A stretch of DNA of 64,000 bases from an uncultured Sphingomonadaceae bacterium. Its GTDB lineage: Bacteria > Pseudomonadota > Alphaproteobacteria > Sphingomonadales > Sphingomonadaceae. The DNA lies in the NCBI GenBank assembly GCA_937996655.1, contig CALKUK010000013.1:372001-436000 (forward strand), written 5' to 3'. Positions 9,872 through 17,753 of the stretch are shown here, in pieces. A model generated the notes under the pieces. It searched no databases. It was not told where the DNA came from and saw nothing but the letters and a program-made list of their open reading frames with translations. Each line of letters opens with the position of its first letter. The stretch's first letter is position 1. A program made the translations under genes and the position numbers.

Positions 9872-10317
9872 TGGTAAGGCCTTTTGAAAAAATAACATCA
9901 AAAAATATTAAAAATACGCCGGGCGCATTAAGAATAAAGATATTATCATTTAGGCACTTTTTTACCAAACTAATGAAATGCCACGTCGGCCTTATTAAAT
10001 CGCCAATTTGACTTTAATATATTTCCACAACGGCATTACTAAATAGCCAATTTGGCATTATTGGTGCGCGATATTGCTGCAGGCAATGCACTTTCACATC
10101 GGCGGCTAAGACAGCAGCGTCCTCGCTAATGCTTCAGGCATGATGAAAGGTGCGACTTTGAAGTCGCCCAGCGCATTCAGCGCTTTCGTAGGAAAGGGAT
10201 CAGCCAGCTAGCCGTGCTTATCGCCGATCGGCAGCGCACCGACGGCTCACTGCAGGCCCTCACATGACGGGGATGAGTTAAAAACGAAGATCGTAATCTT
10301 CTAAATGATCACAGCGA
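9872..10317. other. Intergenic region upstream of the adhesin and downstream of the flavin reductase
   Basis: About 446 bases without a convincing gene. The part at 9880-10080 is markedly AT-rich and would be the leader and promoter of the adhesin on the minus strand. The part at 10100-10260 returns to ordinary GC content. It has a short plus-strand open stretch with no start codon and no family that I recognise. Confidence 0.7.
9981..10054. promoter_or_regulatory. Duplicated 30-bp motif with an 11-base palindrome, candidate operator for the adhesin
   Basis: Bases 9981-10010 and 10025-10054 form an imperfect direct repeat offset by 44 bp, about four helical turns. Each copy has CCAC, CGGC, TAAAT and GCCAATTTG in the same order. 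In the second copy, GCCAATTTGGC at 10046-10056 is a perfect palindrome around its central T. The position, about 110-190 bases upstream of the adhesin start, fits regulator binding sites. The regulator is unknown. Confidence 0.45.
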
Positions 10318-10824
10318 TTAGCCGCCAAGCGTTCGGAAGGCCCCGTTGCAATAGAGGAGTTCGGGCAACCCAGCCCGATTGTCGACGTGCCGGACTGCGC
10401 CCGCATAGATACGGTGGGTGCCATATTCCATTGTGCCGCCAACCTCGCAAGAAATGCTGCTGATGCTGGACCGCAGCGCGGGCATTCCGTCCAAATCATA
10501 CCAGTCGCCATCCACGAAGCGGCTATCGCGTCCCGCTGCACTGCCAAAGGCAGCAGCAACGGCCTCATCATCATGGCTCAGCACATTGAGCACGAAGCGG
10601 CCTGTCGCCTCCAATGTCCGCGTCATCGATGCCGATGTGTTGACGCTGATCAGCACGGACATAGGATCAAAGCTTAAGGAACAGGCGGCCGTTGCCGTCA
10701 TGCCCACATCCCCTTCAGGGCCTCGTGCGGTGATCAGATAGACGGCGGATGCCACACTGCGCATCGCCTGACGAAAGGCGTTGCTCAGTTCCGGATCGAC
10801 CGGGGCAGTAAAGTCAGCGGACAT
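10318..10824 (-). CDS. hsaB: Flavin reductase, probable partner of the HsaA monooxygenase
   Basis: A 168-residue protein of the flavin-reductase-like family (short NAD(P)H:FMN reductases such as HsaB, TesA1 and HpaC). These enzymes deliver reduced flavin to a two-component monooxygenase. Visible family features are the N-terminal FRQAMRSVASAVYLIT segment, GMTATAACSLSFDPMSVLIS and the late EYGTHRIYAG region. A longer frame exists upstream, but the ATG at 10824 follows an AGGAAA site and gives the usual family length. No other reductase of this type is in the window, so it is the best candidate partner for HsaA at 34789. It lies about 24 kb from that gene, in a small operon with a TetR regulator. 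The family is clear; the pairing is inferred. Confidence 0.75.
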   Translation of the reverse strand: MSADFTAPVDPELSNAFRQAMRSVASAVYLITARGPEGDVGMTATAACSLSFDPMSVLISVNTSASMTRTLEATGRFVLNVLSHDDEAVAAAFGSAAGRDSRFVDGDWYDLDGMPALRSSISSISCEVGGTMEYGTHRIYAGAVRHVDNRAGLPELLYCNGAFRTLGG

Positions 10825-10862
10825 GTATGGTTTCCTGATTGCTTTTGTATTTGGGCGCAAGC

Positions 10863-11291
10863 CTACATCCGAAGATGCTGGCTCAAATCGCCCTGATGAT
10901 CGAACATGGAATAATCGCGAAATGTGAACTGCCAGAGGCCTTCGATGCGCGAAAAGCGGTCGTGGTACCGCCCGGAGGCGATGACCTGGAGCGGAAAGCC
11001 AGAAAGGCATTGGAGAACGGTATAACAAGACCGGCAACTGGCCTCTCCCGCCGGCTCATCAATGTCCAAAATAGGGTTGGTAATGACATGCCGGGTATTG
11101 GCCCGCCCCTGATCATCCAGGACGATCATCTGCGCCCAGATGTCGCGCATGCCAACGCCATTGATCTCTCGCCCACCCATCAGACGGACAGTGGTGTGGC
11201 GGAGCAGATGTGATGCACCGTCAAAATCGGCGGCGTCCATCATCTCCCCATAGGTGTAGAGCAGGTTTGTGATGGCGATAGCACTGTTCAT
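10863..11291 (-). CDS. NTF2-fold (SnoaL_4-like) protein
   Basis: A 142-residue SnoaL/NTF2-like protein. The N-terminal helix carries Tyr12 and Tyr14 followed by Asp19 and Asp22, and a His at about 68 (NTRHVITN), the positions often used as polar cavity residues in this fold. Such proteins act as isomerases, dehydratases or small hydroxylase subunits, so the reaction cannot be set from sequence alone. The start overlaps the stop of the upstream TetR gene by four bases (ATGA), so the two are probably co-translated. The flavin reductase gene follows after 38 bases. A dehydratase or isomerase acting on a steroid intermediate is a reasonable guess. Confidence 0.7.
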   Translation of the reverse strand: MNSAIAITNLLYTYGEMMDAADFDGASHLLRHTTVRLMGGREINGVGMRDIWAQMIVLDDQGRANTRHVITNPILDIDEPAGEASCRSCYTVLQCLSGFPLQVIASGRYHDRFSRIEGLWQFTFRDYSMFDHQGDLSQHLRM

Positions 11292-11947
11292 GCCCCCGCC
11301 CCGCGCGCCATTTCTGCCTTGAAGAAGTGGTGCAACTGCGCGGCCATCGCGACAATGGCAGCCTCAGGGTCTTGTTGGCTGCGGCGGACCGTTAGAAAAT
11401 AGCAGGCCTGATCAAGCTGAGACAAGGCAAAAGCCGCCCGATGTCGGCCCGCACTATCCGTGTCCAGATGGGCGAGCGCAGGGTTCCTGCGAGCAAGCAT
11501 ATCAACCAGAACATTCTGATAGCCGGCGATCTGCCAATAGAGATCCGCCTCAACAGCCGAAGCCTGCGTCAAGATCATGCAGGTCGTCTCATTCTGCCGG
11601 TACAAAGCCACGTTGCGGCGGCACCAGTCCTCCAGACGAGCCTGATCAGGGACCGCCATCGCGGCAAGTTCTTCATATAAGGGTTGCCACATCGGCACGA
11701 AACTATCGGCCAGGGCGCGGACGAGCGCGACCTTGCTAGGGAAGTGCGCGTAAAAGGAGGCCCGGCTGACGCCCGACTCCCGGAGCACATCGTCCACGGT
11801 CGCATTTGCATAGCCTTTGTCGGCAAAGACCTTCACAGCCCCGTCGACAAGCTTTTCACGGGTGGCGGCCCGCTGCGCACGCTGGCGCGGATTGGCGCGA
11901 TTCTGGCGCTCCATCTGCGGGTGCATTGCAGGCTCTTCAGTTGACAT
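11288..11947 (-). CDS. TetR-family transcriptional regulator
   Basis: A TetR-type repressor with the helix-turn-helix near the N-terminus (GYANATVDDVLRESGVSRAS, then FYAHF), followed by a ligand domain of about 140 residues. Three starts are possible: TTG at 11983, ATG at 11947 and ATG at 11926. I chose 11947. The 11926 start has a weak GAAGAG site and would leave the inverted repeat at 11946-11958 just upstream as an operator. The gene leads a minus-strand operon with the NTF2-fold protein and flavin reductase, and is divergent from the TIM-barrel/reductase/LuxR genes, which it probably also controls. The ligand is unknown; a steroid or its CoA derivative is plausible from context. Confidence 0.85.
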   Translation of the reverse strand: MSTEEPAMHPQMERQNRANPRQRAQRAATREKLVDGAVKVFADKGYANATVDDVLRESGVSRASFYAHFPSKVALVRALADSFVPMWQPLYEELAAMAVPDQARLEDWCRRNVALYRQNETTCMILTQASAVEADLYWQIAGYQNVLVDMLARRNPALAHLDTDSAGRHRAAFALSQLDQACYFLTVRRSQQDPEAAIVAMAAQLHHFFKAEMARGAGA

Positions 11948-11958
11948 ACACTTTGTAT
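11946..11958. promoter_or_regulatory. Inverted repeat ATACA-CTT-TGTAT, likely TetR operator
   Basis: A perfect 5-bp inverted repeat with a 3-base spacer, flanked by GAC on one side and (A)GTC on the other. It lies at the start of the tetR gene in the tetR/12029 divergent region, a typical place for autoregulation. It does not resemble the TGCGTA element found at four other promoters in this window. Confidence 0.5.
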
Positions 11959-12028
11959 AGTCACTAGGTTCACCCAAAGACAAGTGGGAGCAGGATCAAG
12001 CATATGATGAGCAAGGTGCAGCGATAAG

Positions 12029-12901
12029 GTGACCCCGTCAGGCGCCCTCATTCCGGCAGCACGGGTGTTCTATGGCGGCACACGGCAGTGCACGCCCCTG
12101 CTTGATCGTCTTGCCCCCGCGCGGGCAGCGGGCTTTACCGCTATCTCGGTATGGCCGGGCGACATGCGAGGGCTGCATGCACACGAGGTGGTGTCGGCGG
12201 TCAAGGATGCAGGGCTGTTTGTCTCTGAAATTGAACTGATCACAAACTGGATGCCGCCCCATGCGTCGGGCGAGAGCACCTTTGGGAAATTCCTGTCCGC
12301 CTTGACGGCAGATCGCGTCCTTCCACTGGCCGAGGAGCTTGGCGCGTCGACCGTCTCGGTCGCAGAGCTTTTCGGGCTGGACTATGATCGCCGCCTGATG
12401 GCGAAGCATTTTGGCGACTTATGTGACAAAGCCGCCGCGCATGGTTTGCGGGTCGCGCTGGAGTTCGTCCCGACCGGGGGCGTCCCCGGCCTTGCGGAGG
12501 CCATGGAGATCATTGACGCAGCGGGACGGGCCAATGGCGGGCTTATGGTCGATGCCTGGCACTTCTTCCGCAGCGGGTCATCGCTGGACCAGCTGGCCAG
12601 TCTTCCGGGCAACTGCATCTATTCCGTTCAGTTGAACGACGCGTTGGCGGCGCCCGAGGCGGACCTCACCCAAGGGATGATGAACCGGCTGCTGCCCGGT
12701 CAAGGCGAGCTCAACCTCAAAGCGTTCATGCAGGCCATCGCCGCGACCGGCACATCTGCCTTTCTGGGCGTGGAAACGTTTTCCAAAGACTTAGATCAAC
12801 TCTCGACAGACGCCGTCGCGCGACATTGCGCCGCAGCGCTTGAGACCTGCCTTGATTTCACTGCCCTTACCTCCACAAATTCCCGCACAGGACTTGTCTA
12901 A
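12029..12901 (+). CDS. Sugar phosphate isomerase/epimerase-like TIM-barrel protein
   Basis: A 290-residue protein of the xylose isomerase-like TIM-barrel (AP endonuclease 2) superfamily. Family traits are GFTAISVWPGD near the start, VALEFVPTG in the middle (a Glu metal ligand), MVDAWHF with Asp and His ligands, and FLGVETFS near the end. The start is GTG at 12029; no good ATG is close by. The gene is followed one base later by the flavin-oxidoreductase gene, so they form an operon. Members of this superfamily appear in catabolic clusters acting on non-sugar substrates; the reaction here is unknown. Confidence 0.75.
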   Translation: MTPSGALIPAARVFYGGTRQCTPLLDRLAPARAAGFTAISVWPGDMRGLHAHEVVSAVKDAGLFVSEIELITNWMPPHASGESTFGKFLSALTADRVLPLAEELGASTVSVAELFGLDYDRRLMAKHFGDLCDKAAAHGLRVALEFVPTGGVPGLAEAMEIIDAAGRANGGLMVDAWHFFRSGSSLDQLASLPGNCIYSVQLNDALAAPEADLTQGMMNRLLPGQGELNLKAFMQAIAATGTSAFLGVETFSKDLDQLSTDAVARHCAAALETCLDFTALTSTNSRTGLV

Positions 12902-12902
12902 G

Positions 12903-15026
12903 ATGATTTCAAATACCTACCCCCATCTCCTCTCCCCCGGCCATATCAACAAGATGGAGGTGAAGAACCGCATCATGGTGACGGCCATGGGTGTAAGCTT
13001 GTCGGAAGAAGACGGCACCGTCGGGGAAAAGCTGATCGCTTATCATGAGGAACAGGCCAAGGGGGGTGCCGGGCTGATCATTTCGGGCGTCGCAGGTGTC
13101 GCTTGGCCCATTGGCGCGGTCGCGTTGCAGCAGACGGCGATTTCCGATGACAAGTTCCTGCCTGGGCTCACCGAACTGTGCACTCGTGTTCACGCGCACG
13201 GGGCAAAGATTGCCATTCAGTTGCACCATGGCGGTCTGGTCGCGGGATACTCCACACGCTGGGGACACCCCCTTTGGGCGCCCTGCATCCCCCCTGCCCC
13301 GACCGGCAATTTCATGAAGTATTTCCTGCCAGAAGAACTGGCAGCGTTCAGCGGCATGACCATGCCTGAGATCAAGATCCTCACGCATGAGGATATCGCG
13401 ACAGTCGTCCGTCAGTTTGCCGAGGGCGCCGCGCGGGCACAAAAGGCTGGCTTTGATGCAGTCGAAATCCACTCTGGCCATGGATATCTGCTGTCGTCCT
13501 TCATTTCCCCAAAAACAAACAGCCGCACCGACGAATATGGCGGACCCATCGAAAACCGTCTGCGCATTTTGCGCGAAGTTCTGGCCGCCGTGCGCGCCGC
13601 TGTGGGTGCAGAGTATCCGGTATGGGTGAAGCTCGATTCCCGGGAAGTGGGAAAGACGGGGGGCATTTCCCTTGAGGATGCCAAATTCGCGGCCCGAACG
13701 GTCGAGGCCGCAGGCGCAGATGCCATCACCGTCTCGGCCTACCACGATACCGGCAATGGCAAGCTCCATTCAGAATCCAACATTCCCCATATCGAAAACT
13801 TCAACCTGCCTGCCGCGGCGGAAATGAAGGCAGAGGTCCGCATTCCAATCATCGCGTCAGGTCGCATCGAGGTGGAAACAGCAGACCGCACCATCGGCAA
13901 AGGCGAAGCCGACTTTATCGCCATGGGCCGTAAGCTGCTGGCGGACCCGCATTTGCCCAACAAGCTGCTGCGTGGCGAGACAGACCGGGTTCGTCCGTGC
14001 ATTTATTGCTACACCTGTGTCAGCGCGATCTATGGCAACCAGCAGTCCCGCTGCGCCGTCAATTCCGAATTCTCTGTCGAGTTTGAACGCAAGGCGCCAT
14101 CGGCCACCAAGACGCGCGTTGTCATCATCGGCGGCGGCCCCGGCGGCATGGAGGCGACCCGACGCCTGACCGCACTTGGCCGTCACGTGACATTGATTGA
14201 AAAGAGCGAACGGCTTGGCGGCACGCTGCGCTTCGCCTCACTCGCATATGAGCCCAATGAGCGACTGCTCCACTGGCTCCGCCGTGAGATAGAGATGTCG
14301 GGCGCCGACATACGGCTGAATACAATTGCCACCCCAGATCTCCTGCACGCGTTGAAGCCCGATCACGTCATCGTCGCAACCGGCGCGACGCGCGGCATGC
14401 CGGACATTCCCGGCAATGACCGGGACAACGTCTTTTCCGGCGACGATATGCGGCGGTTGATGCTGGGCGAAAGCTCCGACGCATTGAAACGAAAGACCGG
14501 CCTGTTCACGCGCATGGCGACAAAGATTGGTGCGGCCACTGGCGCGACCGCCAACCTTGATCTCGTCCGCAAGGCGACCCACGCTTGGATGCCGCTGGGC
14601 GACCAGATCGTGATTATCGGCGGGGAGTTGGTTGGCATTGAGCTGGCAGAATTCCTGCACGAACGGGGCCGCAAGGTGACCATCGTTGATGAGGCCCCGG
14701 CCTTTGGAAAGGGACTGACGCTGGTCCGGCGGATGCGCATCCTGTCTGAATTGCAGGATCATGGCGTTGCTATGCATCCGGCAGCTAGCGGCATTGAGAT
14801 TGATGACGGCGCGGTGCGCTTCATTGACGCCACCGGCACAGCACATACGGTGCCCGCCGACCATGTCATCGTGGCCAAGGGAGCTGAAGGTGACCTCACA
14901 CTGGCAGAGTCCCTGAAGGCTGCGGGCTTCAACGTCCATAGCATCGGGGACGCCAATGGCGTTGGCTATATCGAAGGCGCGATCCGCGGTGCCTATCAGA
15001 CGGTCATCGACATCACCTCGGCCTAA
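12903..15026 (+). CDS. Old-Yellow-Enzyme/2,4-dienoyl-CoA reductase-like flavin and Fe-S oxidoreductase
   Basis: A 707-residue protein with an N-terminal FMN TIM barrel (residues 1 to about 350), an Fe-S cysteine cluster and a C-terminal FAD/NAD(P)H half (GGGPGGMEA). This is the layout of 2,4-dienoyl-CoA reductase and of the bile-acid enzymes BaiCD and BaiH. His190 and His193 sit in the EIHSGHGYL active-site motif. The four cysteines are at 366, 369, 372 and 384. Spacing between the second and third is one residue shorter than the usual C-x2-C-x3-C. The start at 12903 is preferred over an earlier in-frame codon because it follows the upstream stop by one base. A likely role is reduction of a C=C bond in a keto-steroid or enoyl-CoA; the substrate is not proven. 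Confidence 0.85.
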   Translation: MISNTYPHLLSPGHINKMEVKNRIMVTAMGVSLSEEDGTVGEKLIAYHEEQAKGGAGLIISGVAGVAWPIGAVALQQTAISDDKFLPGLTELCTRVHAHGAKIAIQLHHGGLVAGYSTRWGHPLWAPCIPPAPTGNFMKYFLPEELAAFSGMTMPEIKILTHEDIATVVRQFAEGAARAQKAGFDAVEIHSGHGYLLSSFISPKTNSRTDEYGGPIENRLRILREVLAAVRAAVGAEYPVWVKLDSREVGKTGGISLEDAKFAARTVEAAGADAITVSAYHDTGNGKLHSESNIPHIENFNLPAAAEMKAEVRIPIIASGRIEVETADRTIGKGEADFIAMGRKLLADPHLPNKLLRGETDRVRPCIYCYTCVSAIYGNQQSRCAVNSEFSVEFERKAPSATKTRVVIIGGGPGGMEATRRLTALGRHVTLIEKSERLGGTLRFASLAYEPNERLLHWLRREIEMSGADIRLNTIATPDLLHALKPDHVIVATGATRGMPDIPGNDRDNVFSGDDMRRLMLGESSDALKRKTGLFTRMATKIGAATGATANLDLVRKATHAWMPLGDQIVIIGGELVGIELAEFLHERGRKVTIVDEAPAFGKGLTLVRRMRILSELQDHGVAMHPAASGIEIDDGAVRFIDATGTAHTVPADHVIVAKGAEGDLTLAESLKAAGFNVHSIGDANGVGYIEGAIRGAYQTVIDITSA

Positions 15027-15080
15027 ATGGAGGACGGGGATGCTATCCATTTCGCTTGAGCTCCCCTAACCTCCCTTCCC

Positions 15081-16169
15081 ATGACCAACGCCAACCAAGG
15101 CCCGTTCTCCAGCGTTCTTGAGGCCCTTTATGGTGGCCTTTTGGAAGGCGCGCCTTGGGAGGCTTTTCTGCGGACCTTCGCCCACTGGCTGGACGGCAGC
15201 TATGCGACCTTGATCCTAACGGCCCCGGGCCTCAGCACTCCGGGCACGATGGTGACACCCGGCGGCGATCCGAAAACCAATGAAGACTATCTGACGACCT
15301 ATTTCGCAAGCGATCCCTTTCAGGGCCTCCCCGAAGGCGAAGTCACCTCCTTTAAGGAGTTTCTGCACGGGCAGAGCTCCCAGGAAATTTCAGACTATAT
15401 GGGATTTCTCGACGCGGCAGGCGGAGACCAAGTGCTTGGCGTTGATCTGCGCTTTCCAAGCGGTTTCGAAGCACGCTTCCGGGTCACACGCGATCGGACT
15501 CTCCCCGACTTTTCGGCAGAGGACCGGGTCCGCTTTCAGATGCTCGTGCCGCATCTGCGCAATGCAGCCCGGCTTTTTGAACGCCTGCAAATCGAAGGGG
15601 CGGAACACGGCGTCTATCGCGGGGCGGTCGAGCAATTGGGTGTCGGAACAATCATTCTGGACCAGACAGGAGCCATCACCCGGACCAATGCAGTGGCGGA
15701 TCAATTGTTGGACGCAGGCGACGGCATCATGCAGGACAACGGCAAGCTGATCCTTGGCGACAGCCGCTATCAAAAAACCATCGAGAGCCTTTTGACGCGC
15801 ATTGGCGATATCCCAGCCCCCGTCCGCTTTAAGCTCGGCCGCACAATTGGACACGACCTTGCTGTTGTCGCCCGCCCTATTCGCGTCCCGGCGATTTTGC
15901 GTGGAGGTGCAAATTTGGCATTGTTCATCACCGTTCCCGGCGATGACGCGCAGCTTGATCCCGCCGCTATCAGAGACCTGTTTCAGTTGACCCGGATGGA
16001 GGCGACACTCGCCGTCTCGCTCGCGAGTGGACGTTCCCTAGTCGAAGCGGCAGACGCGCTTGGCATCGCACATAACACCGCGCGCGCCCATCTCCGCTCA
16101 ATCTTCACAAAGACGGGCGCGCGGCGGCAATCACAACTGGTCCACCTCCTGAGAAGCGGACTTCAATAA
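15081..16169 (+). CDS. LuxR-type helix-turn-helix regulator with PAS-like sensor region
   Basis: A 362-residue regulator. The C-terminal 60 residues form a LuxR/NarL helix-turn-helix (TRMEATLAVSLASGRSLVEA, then ADALGIAHNTARAHLRSIFT). The central part (VGTIILDQTGAITRTNAVAD) looks PAS-like. No phospho-receiver domain is visible, so it probably senses a ligand or partner. No clear Shine-Dalgarno sequence precedes the ATG. The gene ends one base before the stop codon of the convergent BVMO gene. It probably regulates steroid genes nearby, but no target site can be assigned. Confidence 0.8.
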   Translation: MTNANQGPFSSVLEALYGGLLEGAPWEAFLRTFAHWLDGSYATLILTAPGLSTPGTMVTPGGDPKTNEDYLTTYFASDPFQGLPEGEVTSFKEFLHGQSSQEISDYMGFLDAAGGDQVLGVDLRFPSGFEARFRVTRDRTLPDFSAEDRVRFQMLVPHLRNAARLFERLQIEGAEHGVYRGAVEQLGVGTIILDQTGAITRTNAVADQLLDAGDGIMQDNGKLILGDSRYQKTIESLLTRIGDIPAPVRFKLGRTIGHDLAVVARPIRVPAILRGGANLALFITVPGDDAQLDPAAIRDLFQLTRMEATLAVSLASGRSLVEAADALGIAHNTARAHLRSIFTKTGARRQSQLVHLLRSGLQ

Positions 16170-17633
16170 CTAGGCCGCGAAGCGATAGTCCTCAAAATTC
16201 GGCTTGGCCATTGCGTCGACAAACGCCTGATAGCTCCAGGGCCAGCTTGCCGGCACGCCGGTATCGTCAAGATACCAACTGGTGCAGCCGCTGCCGAAAA
16301 TCGTCTTCTTCGCAGCAGCAATCCGCCTTTCTTCATAGTCAGTCATAGCTTCCTGCGTCGGCTCAACCGCGCGGGCATTGCCGGCCCGAAGGCGCTCTAT
16401 AAGCTGATCCACATATTTCCACTGCGCTTCCGCTATGTCGATCAAAGAGAAGTTGCCGACAGGACCTGTCGGCCCATTGAGCATGAAGAAGTTTGGAAAG
16501 TCAGGCAGCGTTACCGCATTAAACGCAGTCGGGCGCACTGACCAAGCATCGTCCAGCGTCTTTCCATTCCGGCCGACGACGGACGCCGGACGAATAAAGC
16601 GATCTGCACGGAAGCCGGTTGCGAGAACAAGAACGTCGAGCTCGTGCAGTGTGCCATCCTTCATCCGGACGCCCGCAGGCTCCACGCCTTCGATCGCACC
16701 CGTGTCGACAAAGACGTTGGGCTTCTGGACATGCTCGTAATAGCACCAGGAATAGATCAAACGCTTGCACGCCGCACGATAGTTCGGCGTCAGCTTTTTG
16801 CGGAGTTCCGGGTCCTTCACGCTGTTTTCAAGGTTCTGGAGGCAATAATCTTCGATTTCCTTCATCTGCGGACCATCGATGTTCGTGATGCCGTCTGTGA
16901 AGCGCAGGATCGCGTCCCAATATTCCTTATTATAGCGGATGGCATCGATCAGCTTCACATCGTTGCGGAATGCCTCACGCTCCTCATCCGTATAGTCAAA
17001 CTGGGGCACAGGCATGATCCATTGCGGTGACCGCTGGAAATGGACAATCTGCTTTGACCGACTGGTGAGGGCCGTCAGTATCTGTGCGCCGGTCGATCCA
17101 CAGCCGACAATGCCAACCCGCGTGCCATCCAGCTGAGCGCTGTCATCCCAACGGGCAGAATGGAAAGCTTTCCCGGCAAAGCTGGCGAGGCCCGGAATAT
17201 CTGGCATCTTCGGATGGTGCAGCACGCCGGACGCGCAGATAACGATGTCAGCTTCGATTTTCTCGGTCCCGGAAACGCCGACGGTCCATACCGCCGTTGC
17301 TTCATCAAAATCACAGCTGGTCACTTCGGCATTGTACCGGATGTACGGATTGACGCCGAAATCCGCCGCAACCTTTTCAAAATAATCACGGATGTCCGGC
17401 CCATTGGCGTAGTAGGACTTCCATTCGGCATAGGGCGCAAAGCTATAAGTATAGGCATGGGCCGGCACATCGCAGGTCAGGCCGGGATAGCGGTTTTCAC
17501 GCCATGTGCCGCCAAGGCTGGACGCCTTTTCGAGGATCGTGAAGTTCTTTTCACCGCGCTCCAGCAGCTTAATGCCGGCCAAAATGCCGGCCATGCCAGC
17601 GCCGATGATGACGTAACGAAGTTCCTTCGACAT
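16170..17633 (-). CDS. Flavin-containing Baeyer-Villiger monooxygenase
   Basis: A 487-residue enzyme with two Rossmann motifs, GAGMAG at 11-16 for FAD and GCGSTG at 177-182 for NADPH. The BVMO fingerprint FAGKAFHSARWD lies between them at 152-163. It would insert oxygen next to a ketone using NADPH and O2. In steroid degraders such enzymes can cleave the C17 acetyl side chain or lactonise ring D; which applies here is unknown. The start at 17633 is preferred because it has a GGAGAG ribosome site and begins right at the FAD motif. It is the last gene of the long minus-strand run, separated from the CoA ligase by 120 bases. Confidence 0.88.
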   Translation of the reverse strand: MSKELRYVIIGAGMAGILAGIKLLERGEKNFTILEKASSLGGTWRENRYPGLTCDVPAHAYTYSFAPYAEWKSYYANGPDIRDYFEKVAADFGVNPYIRYNAEVTSCDFDEATAVWTVGVSGTEKIEADIVICASGVLHHPKMPDIPGLASFAGKAFHSARWDDSAQLDGTRVGIVGCGSTGAQILTALTSRSKQIVHFQRSPQWIMPVPQFDYTDEEREAFRNDVKLIDAIRYNKEYWDAILRFTDGITNIDGPQMKEIEDYCLQNLENSVKDPELRKKLTPNYRAACKRLIYSWCYYEHVQKPNVFVDTGAIEGVEPAGVRMKDGTLHELDVLVLATGFRADRFIRPASVVGRNGKTLDDAWSVRPTAFNAVTLPDFPNFFMLNGPTGPVGNFSLIDIAEAQWKYVDQLIERLRAGNARAVEPTQEAMTDYEERRIAAAKKTIFGSGCTSWYLDDTGVPASWPWSYQAFVDAMAKPNFEDYRFAA

Positions 17634-17753
17634 GCGCTCTCCAAATCCGTTCTTTTTCACTTCCGAGGGGACGATCATGCGATGCTCAACGATTGCCTGT
17701 AAATCGTCCAAACGGCTTATTTTCCGCCACTGATTGCCAAAAACTTCGGGCCG

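Noticed and set aside
10100..10275. Possible gene remnant between adhesin and flavin reductase (FRRKGISQLAVLIADRQ)
   Set aside because: Only about 45 codons, no start codon, and no family I can name. It could be random open frame in GC-rich DNA.
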